Assembly (NCBI GenBank): GCA_902763505.1
Contig: CACWSO010000017.1
Span: 1 to 64,000 of the forward strand
Origin: an uncultured Eubacteriales bacterium
GTDB taxonomy: Bacteria > Bacillota > Clostridia > Peptostreptococcales > Anaerovoracaceae
DNA length: 64,000 nt
Direction of reading: 5' to 3'
Part shown: in pieces, positions 1 to 7,619 of the stretch
Layout of the letters: every line of letters starts with the position of its first letter
Numbering within the stretch: the first letter of the stretch is position 1
Translations under genes and position numbers: made by a program
Notes under the pieces: model-generated
Told to the model about the DNA's origin: nothing
Databases searched by the model: none
The model's input: the letters and a program-made list of their open reading frames with translations, nothing else

Positions 1-1
1 T

Positions 2-52
2 AAACTGAAAGACATTGCATCAACTCAACAGGCATTGCTCGATGCAGCATAA
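2..52 (+). CDS. Possible 3' end of an upstream gene (partial)
   Basis: The first 51 bases read as 16 codons ending in TAA at 50-52, giving a helical-looking tail ending in LLDAA. The start lies outside the window, so the product cannot be named. The following 370 bases hold no clear gene. This is only a reading frame that closes normally, so it may be chance. Confidence 0.2.
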   Translation, partial: KLKDIASTQQALLDAA

Positions 53-425
53 GCAAATATGCGGGATGAGCAATTTACACCACAATTAGGACTTGACCCT
101 TGTGCGCTTTGAATGCTCTCTGAAGTTTCGGATGCATCGGAATGCATCTTTTGGAATTCCACTTTTTTGTCTTTTCCTTGTTGATTTGGTTTTTTCTCTA
201 ACCAAAATGGATAGTAACCGCTATAAAAAGTGGTTTACTGTCCACTTATGTTATCCAAATCTCTTTCAAACCATCTTTTTCCTTCAAAAATGGATAGTTA
301 GGCCATTAAAACACCCGTTACAATCCCCTTTTGCTTTTTAGGACTGTTGTGTAAGAAGTTAACCGGACATGAGCCCGATAACCCCCAATTTGGCGAATTA
401 AATGAATCCTGACTTGCATAGTGCA
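53..425. other. Non-coding stretch, possible mobile-element debris
   Basis: This AT-rich stretch lacks a credible coding sequence; the one longer frame (93-341, plus) has no ribosome binding site and a low-complexity, Phe-rich translation. Two near-identical 14-base words occur at about 204-217 and 287-300 (core AAAATGGATAGT), which could be decayed terminal repeats of an insertion sequence. No transposase is visible. It lies downstream of the LuxR-type gene on the minus strand. Confidence 0.35.
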
Positions 426-1229
426 TTACAGCAGTTTCATCAGCCTGGCTCTGCTGGAGACTTCGGTTTTCTGCAGGATGTGGGAGATGTGCTTCTTCAC
501 GGTGTGGACGCTGATCTCCAGGTGCTCGGCGATTTCCGCATTGGAATAGCCGAGGGAAACCTCTTTGGCGACCGCGATTTCCCGGCGGGTCAGGCCGTAC
601 TTGTTCATCAGGTAGATGTCTACGGCATCCACGCCGGATGATTTTTTATTGGAACCGGATTTGCCAAGGCCCGGGAAGCTTAGCTGGGACATGCGGTTTT
701 CGATGTGCGGTAGAAGCACGTTGAACACTTCGAGATCGCGCTTGGAGAAGTCCGGCTGATTGCTGTCGCGGTACAGGGTAACCGTGCTTGGCGTAGAAAT
801 GAATTTATCGTTTATGATATAGCATCCCATACAGTAAATTAATCCACGAGGTTCCAGAAATTCTTTGTAGTACTTGGCCTTCTGCCGCGTTTCGGCATCG
901 ATAAAGTCGCTTTCCCGGAACACCAGGGATTCGCTGCTGTTCACATACCACTTCGTATAGTCCATGCTGCCGAAATGGCGCTGGTATTCGTATTCATAGT
1001 CCACTTGAAATTCCCGCGGGAATCGTGAAAGAGAGACCGGATCCGTGATCGCGACCTGGGATCCGTCGTCCTCGCGGGTGATGTAGCAAAAGTCCCCGAA
1101 ATCATAATAAACCGCCGACCGTATGGCGGTCATGATATTCTTTCGCACCTGTCGTTCGTCGGTGGAAATCTCATTGATTTTTTTAAGCGAATCGTTGATT
1201 TGCTCCCAGTCCTTCGTGCTCAGCGCCAT
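426..1229 (-). CDS. LuxR-family transcriptional regulator
   Basis: This 267-residue protein is a probable DNA-binding regulator. The last 60 or so residues form a LuxR-type helix-turn-helix: LTRREIAVAKEVSLG, then NAEIAEHLEIS and HTVKKHISHI, the usual four-helix pattern. The first 190 residues are aromatic-rich and match no sensor domain I can name. They contain no receiver-type Asp pocket, so a ligand-sensing rather than phosphorylated regulator is more likely. A good ribosome site (AGGAG) precedes the ATG at 1229. It is divergent from the P-protein-like operon starting at 1508, with about 280 bases between. That arrangement suggests it controls the operon, but this is inference. Confidence 0.85.
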   Translation of the reverse strand: MALSTKDWEQINDSLKKINEISTDERQVRKNIMTAIRSAVYYDFGDFCYITREDDGSQVAITDPVSLSRFPREFQVDYEYEYQRHFGSMDYTKWYVNSSESLVFRESDFIDAETRQKAKYYKEFLEPRGLIYCMGCYIINDKFISTPSTVTLYRDSNQPDFSKRDLEVFNVLLPHIENRMSQLSFPGLGKSGSNKKSSGVDAVDIYLMNKYGLTRREIAVAKEVSLGYSNAEIAEHLEISVHTVKKHISHILQKTEVSSRARLMKLL

Positions 1230-1375
1230 GGATACCGCTCCTATTCTATAAGCAAAAGCTTTAAGTTATGTCAAGGCTTCAGCCTGCAACGCAGAAGCCG
1301 CTCGACCGAAATCGCAGCAAAAGCCGTCCGATCAGTTTCACAATACCATAGCACCAGCTAAAAAACAAGAAAAAA

Positions 1376-1425
1376 GGAGTATATTTATAATACTAAAGTA
1401 GAATCAAAAAAACTCAAAATACTCC
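1376..1425. promoter_or_regulatory. Inverted repeats in the LuxR/operon intergenic region
   Basis: In the divergent gap, GGAGTAT (1376-1382) is the reverse complement of ATACTCC (1419-1425). A tighter pair, AGTAT (1378-1382) and ATACT (1390-1394), is nested in it. Such symmetric words between a regulator and its likely target operon are candidate operators for the LuxR-type protein. The assignment is inference. No glycine-riboswitch-like structure was recognised upstream of 1508. Confidence 0.35.
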
Positions 1426-1507
1426 CAAAGAGGTTTTTTATTGGGATCCGGTTCGGCTATGATACAACCATAAAATCGTTAACAATACTTATATAGGAGG
1501 TATGAAT

Positions 1508-2905
1508 ATGGCAAACAAACCTTTCGTTCATCCGTACATTCCTAATTCCGTTCCGGAAGTCAGGCAGGAAATGATGGACTTTATCGGAATTAAGGACACG
1601 GAGGAAATCTATGCTTGGATTCCGGAGAAACTCAGATTCCGCAGACGGCTGGATCTTCCTGAACCAATCAGATCCGAAGCGGAGATGAGAAGTCATCTGG
1701 AAAGAATCCTGAACAAGAACGTTACCTGCAAGGAATACCTGAGCTTCCTGGGCGGCGGATGCTGGCAGCACTATGTTCCGGCAGTTGTTGATGAAATCGT
1801 CAACAGAGCAGAGTTTGTAACGGCATATTGCGGCGGCACCTACTCTGACCTTGGTAAGTTCCAGGCAAGATTCGAATTCTATTCCATGATGGGCGAGATG
1901 CTGGGCGTTGAAGCAGTCAGTGAACCTATCTATGACTGGGCAACAGCTGCAGGCTTCTCACTTAGAATGGCGGCCAGAGTTACCGGCAGAAACGAAGTGC
2001 TCATTCCGGCACAGATGTCACCGGACAGACTGGCTGTCATCAAGACGCAGTGCCAGCCAGAAGAAATGGCAAACAGCGTTCATGTAATCCCGGTTGCCTA
2101 TGACGAAAAAACCGGCCGCATGGACATGGATGACCTTAGATCTAAACTGAGCGAAAAGACCGCCGGCGTTTACTTCGAAGTACCTGGATACTTCGGCGTG
2201 ATCGAAGATGATCCGGCAGCGATCTGCGCGGCAGCTCACGAAGCAGGCGCCGTTGCCATCGTTGGCGTAGACCCAATTTCCCTGGGCGTTCTGGAAGCTC
2301 CGGGCAACTATGACGCCGACATCATCTGCGGCGATCTGCAGTCACTGGGCGTACACATGTACTGCGGCGGCGGACAGTCCGGCTTCATTGCCATGAAGGA
2401 CGAAGAGAAATACGTTGGCGAATGTCCGCTGGCATTCTATACATTAGTTGAAACAGTCGATGGTCAGTTCGGATACGCAGAAATGCTTCCGGAAAGAACA
2501 TCTTACGAAGCAAGAGATAAAGGTAAAGACTGGGTAGGAACAGCTTCCGGCCTTTGGACGATCGCAGCGGCTGCATACATGTCGCTGATGGGACCGCAGG
2601 GCATGCAGGAAATCGGCGAAACGCTGGTGCAGAACGCAAGCTTTGCCAAGAAGCTGATCGACGAGATCCCTGGCGTAGAAACAAAGTTCGACAGCACCTT
2701 CAAGGAATTCGTTGTCAACTTTGACAAGACCGGCAAGACCGTTGCAGAGATCAATGAAGCGCTGAGAGCCAGGAAAATCTACGGCGGCATCGATCTGAGC
2801 CAGCAGTATCCTGAACTTGGACAGAGCGCACTGTACTGCTTCACGGAAGTCATTACAGTAGAAGATATCAAAACTCTTGTTGATGCATTGAAGGAGGTTT
2901 GTTAA
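1508..2905 (+). CDS. Divergent glycine dehydrogenase (P-protein) subunit 1-like
   Basis: This 465-residue protein is homologous along its length to the alpha half (GcvPA) of the two-subunit glycine decarboxylase P-protein. The opening HPYIPNSVPEVRQEMM and the block EYLSFLGGGCWQHYVPAVVD match the family. The stretch that in GcvPA normally reads close to PYQPEISQG is here CGGTYSDLGK, so the active-site region has diverged. The start at 1508 (MANKPF) has an AGGAGG 7 bases upstream; an ATG at 1502 is too close to that site. The partner subunit follows after 1 base. No gcvT, gcvH or lpd is adjacent, so it may not act in canonical glycine cleavage. A related decarboxylase-type reaction on another substrate is possible. 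Confidence 0.85.
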   Translation: MANKPFVHPYIPNSVPEVRQEMMDFIGIKDTEEIYAWIPEKLRFRRRLDLPEPIRSEAEMRSHLERILNKNVTCKEYLSFLGGGCWQHYVPAVVDEIVNRAEFVTAYCGGTYSDLGKFQARFEFYSMMGEMLGVEAVSEPIYDWATAAGFSLRMAARVTGRNEVLIPAQMSPDRLAVIKTQCQPEEMANSVHVIPVAYDEKTGRMDMDDLRSKLSEKTAGVYFEVPGYFGVIEDDPAAICAAAHEAGAVAIVGVDPISLGVLEAPGNYDADIICGDLQSLGVHMYCGGGQSGFIAMKDEEKYVGECPLAFYTLVETVDGQFGYAEMLPERTSYEARDKGKDWVGTASGLWTIAAAAYMSLMGPQGMQEIGETLVQNASFAKKLIDEIPGVETKFDSTFKEFVVNFDKTGKTVAEINEALRARKIYGGIDLSQQYPELGQSALYCFTEVITVEDIKTLVDALKEVC

Positions 2906-2906
2906 G

Positions 2907-4466
2907 ATGAGCGAAGTTAAACTTAGAAGATACCACGCGGCAAAATGGGACGAACCTTTCATCATGGAACAGACCGTTCCTGGAACAAGAGGTTTGCTGC
3001 CGCCACTCTCACCTGATGAGGTAGTAAACGCAGTTGGCAGCGCTGATGCACTGATTCCTGCAGGCATCAAGAGAAAAGCTGCACCGAAGCTTCCTGAACT
3101 GGATCAGTACCATGTGCTTCAGCACTGGCTGAGATTGTCACAGGAAACCATGGGCATGGATCTGGCATCCGATATCGGTGAAGGAACCTGCACCATGAAG
3201 TACAGCCCGAAGCTCCACGATCAGATGGCAAATCACACGAAACTGGCAGATGTTCACCCGAACCAGCCGGTCGAAGATATTCAGGGCGTTCTGGAAATCA
3301 TCTACAACCTGGAACAGTATCTGAAAGAAGTTTCCGGAATGTACAAGATTTCATTCCAGCCGGGCGGCGGCTCCCACGCGACTTACACCAACGCCTGCAC
3401 GGTCAGAGAATATCACAGAGCGCACGGCAACCTGGACAAGAAGGACATCGTTATCACAACAATCTTCTCTCACCCTTGCGACGGCGCCACGCCGGCAACG
3501 GCGGGCTTCAAGGTAGCCACACTCATGCCGGATGAAAGCGGATACCCTGACCTGAACGCACTGAAGGCACTGGTCGAAGAATACGGCGAAAGAATAGCCG
3601 GAATCATGTTTACCAATCCGGAAGACACTGGCATCTACAACCCGGACGTTGCAGAATATGTTGAACTGGTACACAGCGTAGGCGGCCTTTGCTTCTACGA
3701 TCAGGCCAACGCCAACGGCATTCTGGGAATCGCCAGAGCGTTCGATGCCGGATTTGATGCATGCCACTTCAATCTGCACAAGACATTCTCCGCACCGCAC
3801 GGCTGTGAAGGCCCTGCATCCGGTGCATACTGCGTCAGACAGGAACTGGCCGACTTCATTCCAACCCCGACCGTAGAGAAGGGCGAAGACGGCTATTACC
3901 TGGACTACAACAGACCAAAGTCACTGGGCAAGGTAAGAAGCTACATCGGCAATCCGGAATGCATGCTGAAGGCATACGCATGGATCAGAACCATGGGACC
4001 GGATGGACTGAAGATGACAGCAGAAACATCCGTACTCAACAACAACTATCTTGATAAGCTGCTCCAGCAGATCAAGGGCGTAACCAGACCTTACAAGGAT
4101 GGTTTCCGGTTTGAACAGGTCAGATACTCCATGGATGAGCTGACTCAGGCAACCGGCGTCGGCACAGATGATATCAGAAGCAGACTGGTCGACTTCGGTA
4201 TCCAGAGCTACTGGATGAGCCATCACCCATTCATCGTTCCGGAACCATTTACGCCGGAACCATGCGAGACCTATTCCAAGGAAGACCTGGATTACTGGGC
4301 AGCTGCCATGAGGCAGTCCATCGAAGAGGCCTGGGAAGATCCGCAGTTCACCATGGGCGCGCCTTATGCACAGCCAATCGGCAGAATGATGGATACCAGC
4401 ATCGTAGACGACGAGAGCAAGTGGGCTTGCACATGGCAGGCATATAAGCGTAAGAATAACAAGTAA
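2907..4466 (+). CDS. Divergent glycine dehydrogenase (P-protein) subunit 2-like, PLP-binding
   Basis: This 519-residue protein matches the beta, PLP-carrying half (GcvPB) of the P-protein. The PLP lysine is Lys292 in FNLHKTFSAPHG. Several conserved blocks are altered: the usual GGGGPG after HKTF is CEGPA, the expected AAGAHGEL is GGGSHATY, and the family NPNTLGVF is NPEDTGIY. PLP chemistry is therefore likely kept while substrate or partner recognition may have changed. The ribosome site AAGGAGG ends 10 bases before ATG 2907. The gene is translationally tight with the upstream subunit, and the AcoX-like kinase follows 12 bases later. It could still work with a lipoyl H-protein encoded elsewhere. 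Confidence 0.87.
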   Translation: MSEVKLRRYHAAKWDEPFIMEQTVPGTRGLLPPLSPDEVVNAVGSADALIPAGIKRKAAPKLPELDQYHVLQHWLRLSQETMGMDLASDIGEGTCTMKYSPKLHDQMANHTKLADVHPNQPVEDIQGVLEIIYNLEQYLKEVSGMYKISFQPGGGSHATYTNACTVREYHRAHGNLDKKDIVITTIFSHPCDGATPATAGFKVATLMPDESGYPDLNALKALVEEYGERIAGIMFTNPEDTGIYNPDVAEYVELVHSVGGLCFYDQANANGILGIARAFDAGFDACHFNLHKTFSAPHGCEGPASGAYCVRQELADFIPTPTVEKGEDGYYLDYNRPKSLGKVRSYIGNPECMLKAYAWIRTMGPDGLKMTAETSVLNNNYLDKLLQQIKGVTRPYKDGFRFEQVRYSMDELTQATGVGTDDIRSRLVDFGIQSYWMSHHPFIVPEPFTPEPCETYSKEDLDYWAAAMRQSIEEAWEDPQFTMGAPYAQPIGRMMDTSIVDDESKWACTWQAYKRKNNK

Positions 4467-4478
4467 CAGGAGTATAAG

Positions 4479-5606
4479 TTGAAACAGCTTGGACTAATCG
4501 TAAATCCAATGGCCGGGATCGGCGGCAAAGTAGGACTCAAAGGCAGCGACGGTGAGGAAATCCGCAAGCTTGCATTCTCTTTGGGTGCCAAGCAAGAGGC
4601 GCCTGATAAAGTCATCCGTGCTTTGAAGCGGATGGCGGAAGCAGGTCACGACGTGCATATCATCACCTGTCCCGGCAAGATGGGCGAGGACGAAGCAAAA
4701 GCCGCAGGCTATGATCCGGAAATCATAGACGGCATTGCCACAGAGATCACCAGTGCGGACGACACAAAAAAGGCCGCGGAGATTCTGATGGAGCGCGGCG
4801 TTGATCTTCTCATGTTCGCCGGCGGCGACGGTACGGCCAGAGACGTCTGCAGCGTGATCGGAACGGACATTCCGGCGGTCGGCATTCCGGCCGGCGTCAA
4901 GATCCATTCCGGCGTATACGGCGCGTCCCCTATCCACGCCGGAGAGGCAGCTGACATGTACCTTTTCGGCGGCGGCAGCATGCAGTTGCGCGAAATGGAA
5001 GTCATGGATATCGATGAAGACGAATTCCGTAAAGATCGGGTTTCCGCCCGGCTTTACGGATACATGAAGGTCCCGTTCGAGAGAAGGCTTTTGCAGAGTG
5101 CAAAGGCCGGAAGCTCCATGTCGGAGCGGGCCACGATCCAGTCCATCGCATCCGATGTGATTTCCAACATGCAGCCGGATGAATACTACTTCATCGGACC
5201 GGGCAGCACGACCAGAGGAATCATGGAAATGCTGGATCTGCCGGCCACATTGCTTGGCGTTGATGTGGTCAAAAACCGCCAGCTCATTAAAGCTGACGCC
5301 AATGAATCCGATCTGCTGGGGCTTTTGCGAGGCGAGGCGGAAGGCAAGACCCACGTGATCGTGACTGTTATCGGTGGCCAGGGATACATTTTTGGCCGCG
5401 GCAACCAGCAGTTCAGCGCGGAGGTGCTGCAGCTGGCCGGGTATAAGAACATCACAGTCATTGCCACAGAAAGCAAGATGATCGGACTGGACGGAAAGCC
5501 TTTGCTGGTGGATACGGGAGACGAGCAGGTCAATCAGGATCTGTGCGGATACCGCATGGTCATCACCGCCCAGGGGAAACGAATGGTCTATAAAGTAAGC
5601 TGTTGA
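4479..5606 (+). CDS. ATP-NAD / AcoX-family kinase-like protein
   Basis: This 375-residue protein belongs to the ATP-NAD kinase superfamily, AcoX-like branch. It begins with GLIVNPMAGIGG and carries the nucleotide-binding GGDGT motif at residues 115-119. Family members are often found in acetoin-type gene clusters and their reaction is usually unproven. Translation appears to start at a TTG (4479) preceded by AGGAG. The gene sits between the P-protein-like subunits and an SDR on one strand, with gaps of 12 and 19 bases, so it is probably co-transcribed. A role in supplying or modifying a dinucleotide cofactor for the operon is inference. It is clearly longer than housekeeping NAD kinases. Confidence 0.8.
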   Translation: MKQLGLIVNPMAGIGGKVGLKGSDGEEIRKLAFSLGAKQEAPDKVIRALKRMAEAGHDVHIITCPGKMGEDEAKAAGYDPEIIDGIATEITSADDTKKAAEILMERGVDLLMFAGGDGTARDVCSVIGTDIPAVGIPAGVKIHSGVYGASPIHAGEAADMYLFGGGSMQLREMEVMDIDEDEFRKDRVSARLYGYMKVPFERRLLQSAKAGSSMSERATIQSIASDVISNMQPDEYYFIGPGSTTRGIMEMLDLPATLLGVDVVKNRQLIKADANESDLLGLLRGEAEGKTHVIVTVIGGQGYIFGRGNQQFSAEVLQLAGYKNITVIATESKMIGLDGKPLLVDTGDEQVNQDLCGYRMVITAQGKRMVYKVSC

Positions 5607-5625
5607 TAGCATTAAGGAGGATAAA

Positions 5626-6396
5626 ATGTTTGATCTGACAGGAAAAGTAGCAGTCGTTACAGGAGCATCACAGGGGCTTGGCCTTGAAACTGCAAAGCGC
5701 TTCAAGGCTGCAGGAGCGGATGTAATCATGGCTGACATTAAAGACTGCACCGAGCTGGCCAACGAAATTGGCGCTGATTTCATTCAGACCGACGTCAGCA
5801 AGGAAGAAGCTGTAGAAAACCTGATGAAGACAGCTGCCGAAAGACACGGCAAACTGGACATCGTTGTAAATAACGCCGGCATCATCTGCCCGGAAGAAAG
5901 ACTGGAAGATGCGAACCAGAAGACTTATGAAGCATTGTTCCACATCAACGTCATGGGCGTTGTCTTCGGCCTCAAGTATGGCCAGAAGTACATGAATGAT
6001 GGAGGCACGATTCTTAATACCGCATCGGATTCGGCAAATGGGGATTATTCCGGATACGGGCCGTATATTATGAGCAAAATCGCCATCGTTGGCCTGACCA
6101 AGGTGGCGGCATTGGAGCTGGCACCAAGAAACATCCGCGTCAACTGCATTTGCCCGAACACCATGGATACGCCAATGGCTTACGCCGAAGGATGTGAGAC
6201 AGAACTGAACTGCATGAAGATCCAGACTCCTCTGGCCCGCATGTGCGATCCGAAGGAAGCAGCAGCACTGTATCACTTCCTGGCATCCGATGACTGCAGA
6301 TACATCACCGGCGAAGACATCTATATCGACGGCGGCAAGAAGGCCGGCCCGGCAGAACAGCTGCTGGATTCCATTCTTAAATCACTGGAAATGTAA
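5626..6396 (+). CDS. Short-chain dehydrogenase/reductase (SDR)
   Basis: This 256-residue classical SDR has the Rossmann glycine motif TGASQGLG (12-19), NNAG (82-85), and the catalytic YIMSK (Tyr147, Lys151) with Ser134 or Ser136 upstream. Asp37 at the end of the second beta strand suggests NAD rather than NADP. The C-terminal EDIYIDGG pattern is typical. The ribosome site AAGGAGG precedes the ATG. It is the last gene of the P-protein-like operon, and a strong terminator follows at 6425. It likely oxidises or reduces a hydroxy or keto intermediate of that pathway; the substrate cannot be read from sequence. Confidence 0.88.
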   Translation: MFDLTGKVAVVTGASQGLGLETAKRFKAAGADVIMADIKDCTELANEIGADFIQTDVSKEEAVENLMKTAAERHGKLDIVVNNAGIICPEERLEDANQKTYEALFHINVMGVVFGLKYGQKYMNDGGTILNTASDSANGDYSGYGPYIMSKIAIVGLTKVAALELAPRNIRVNCICPNTMDTPMAYAEGCETELNCMKIQTPLARMCDPKEAAALYHFLASDDCRYITGEDIYIDGGKKAGPAEQLLDSILKSLEM

Positions 6397-6424
6397 ACGC
6401 CATAAAGCATATCTCATAATAAAA

Positions 6425-6454
6425 GCAGGACGGCACCCGCGCCGTCCTGCTTTT
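6425..6454 (+). terminator. Rho-independent terminator after the SDR
   Basis: A perfect 10-bp stem (GCAGGACGGC at 6425-6434, its complement at 6441-6450) with a 6-base loop is followed by TTTT. It closes the 1508-6396 operon. Confidence 0.85.
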
Positions 6455-6511
6455 GTCGTGTCTTATTGTTATGCCTTTTGCTATGCTTTGCTACATTCGT
6501 AGACATACTTT

Positions 6512-7009
6512 TTACGGCAATACATTTCGTGGCCATACCTCATGTGCGATCACCGCCCTTTGCGAGAATCTGCTTCGCCTTCGCAACGGATTCATCCCAG
6601 GTCTCCTGCGGCTCTTCAACCGGAGCATTGTTCTCGGGCTCTGGTTGGGGCGTTCGCTGGCCGTACGCTTCTGCGTCATGGTGATGCCTGCTGGGTAGAA
6701 GACCGTGTAGTAGAACTTCGATATCTTCGCGTTGAGCATGTTTGGCTGCATCTCTTTCTCATCCACCGCCTCACCCAGATCCAGCATCCTTTTTTTCACC
6801 CGTTCTTCCTGATCCTCCAGGGGAAAGTATGCGACCTCGCAGCGGAGCGTCTTCCTTCCCAGAAACGACCTCCCGGATGATACAGCAAGGCACATGTCCA
6901 GCATCATCCAGCTTTTGCCTGACTTGGGAGCGCCGGCTTTCAGACCACGAAAAAAAGCCGGCATACACAGCCGTTTCTCTGCACAACAAAAAAGGTGTGC
7001 TTGAAACAA
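6512..7009 (-). pseudogene. RepA-like ATPase remnant joined to another gene fragment
   Basis: The open frame starting at 7009 contains a recognisable piece of a RepA/RecA-like hexameric ATPase: Walker A as GAPKSGKSW (about residues 26-34) and a later YFPLEDQEERVKKRM block. These are normal for plasmid- or phage-borne replication ATPases of 300 or more residues, so this is a fragment. After about residue 110 the frame turns Arg/Pro-rich. In another minus-strand frame (about 6544-6652) the sequence instead reads like a normal acidic protein (PVEEPQETWDESVAKAKQ). The region therefore looks like two broken genes fused by decay, part of an old mobile element. Confidence 0.6.
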
Positions 7010-7046
7010 CTATTCCGGCGAGGTCGCAGAAGGTCTCGATGATGAA

Positions 7047-7394
7047 TTGTTTACGACGGAAATGGCCGCAAGAAAGAATTCGCATGACAGATATGAACAC
7101 GGCAATGCTATGGGGCTTGCAGTTACCGCACAGGAAGGCAAAGTGGCGTTAGTCCAGAATTCCCCGGCAGGAGATCCAAAGCTCGGTCTTCGAAATGCAG
7201 AACTCGAGTGCGCTGTGATAGACAAAACCGGCATCATCTACAGCGGACTACTGAGGAGCAGCTTTGTTGATATTGACTACGGCAGTACGGAAGAGGATAT
7301 CAAGGCAATAGAGGAACTTGCAGGCGGTACCATGGTCAAGAATGTCATAAGACCTGTCAGCAATAAGAACCGAGCCGAGTGGAAGCCTGAATAA
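7047..7394 (+). CDS. Hypothetical protein, possibly truncated
   Basis: This 115-residue frame ends in TAA just before a strong terminator, and its last 90 residues look like a genuine soluble protein (for example LECAVIDKTGIIYSG). I recognise no family. There is no convincing ribosome site at the first ATG, and the preceding DNA is pseudogene debris, so the N-terminus may be lost. It may be a leftover gene of the same decayed element. Confidence 0.4.
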   Translation: MFTTEMAARKNSHDRYEHGNAMGLAVTAQEGKVALVQNSPAGDPKLGLRNAELECAVIDKTGIIYSGLLRSSFVDIDYGSTEEDIKAIEELAGGTMVKNVIRPVSNKNRAEWKPE

Positions 7395-7406
7395 GTATTA
7401 CAAAAA

Positions 7407-7435
7407 CCCAGTCCGAAAAATCAGGACTGGGTTTT
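7407..7435 (+). terminator. Rho-independent terminator
   Basis: CCCAGTCC (7407-7414) pairs with GGACTGGG (7424-7431) and is followed by TTTT. It ends transcription after the 7047-7394 frame. A-rich sequence on the other side would let it work from the minus strand too. Confidence 0.8.
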
Positions 7436-7550
7436 CTGAAATAGTGCCCAGCAGGTAACACTGGTAACACTTTTTGCTTTGACACAGGACTTTCAAACGC
7501 TGTAACCGTTGAAAAATGCACGTTTTTAAAATCGGTCAAACTCATTTTGA

Positions 7551-7576
7551 GTGTTCGATCCCCCTATGCTCCACCA
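7551..7576 (+). other. tRNA-Ala-like 3' end remnant, possible attachment site
   Basis: The segment ends in TTCGATC, then CCCCT, ATGCTCC, A and CCA, the T-loop and acceptor arm of a clostridial-type tRNA-Ala. The 5' half of a tRNA is missing and the T-stem does not pair well. It therefore looks like the 3' fragment left by integration or excision of an element at a tRNA gene. It borders the decayed mobile region, and a terminator follows 10 bases later. Calling it an att site is inference. Confidence 0.5.
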
Positions 7577-7586
7577 AATCAAAAAA

Positions 7587-7609
7587 GACGGGTAACACCC
7601 GTCTTTTTT
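7587..7609 (+). terminator. Bidirectional terminator
   Basis: GACGGGT (7587-7593) pairs with ACCCGTC (7597-7603), with A6 before and T6 after. It lies just beyond the tRNA-like remnant on the plus strand and just downstream of the histidine kinase gene (stop at 7620, minus), so it can serve both directions. Confidence 0.8.
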
Positions 7610-7619
7610 CGTATCTGTT

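Noticed and set aside
93..341. 82-residue open frame on the plus strand
   Set aside because: No ribosome binding site and a Phe/Leu-rich, low-complexity translation; the region is AT-rich and non-coding in appearance.
1230..1507. Glycine riboswitch ahead of the P-protein-like operon
   Set aside because: No paired-aptamer signature or conserved GGA-rich core was seen; only short inverted repeats are present.
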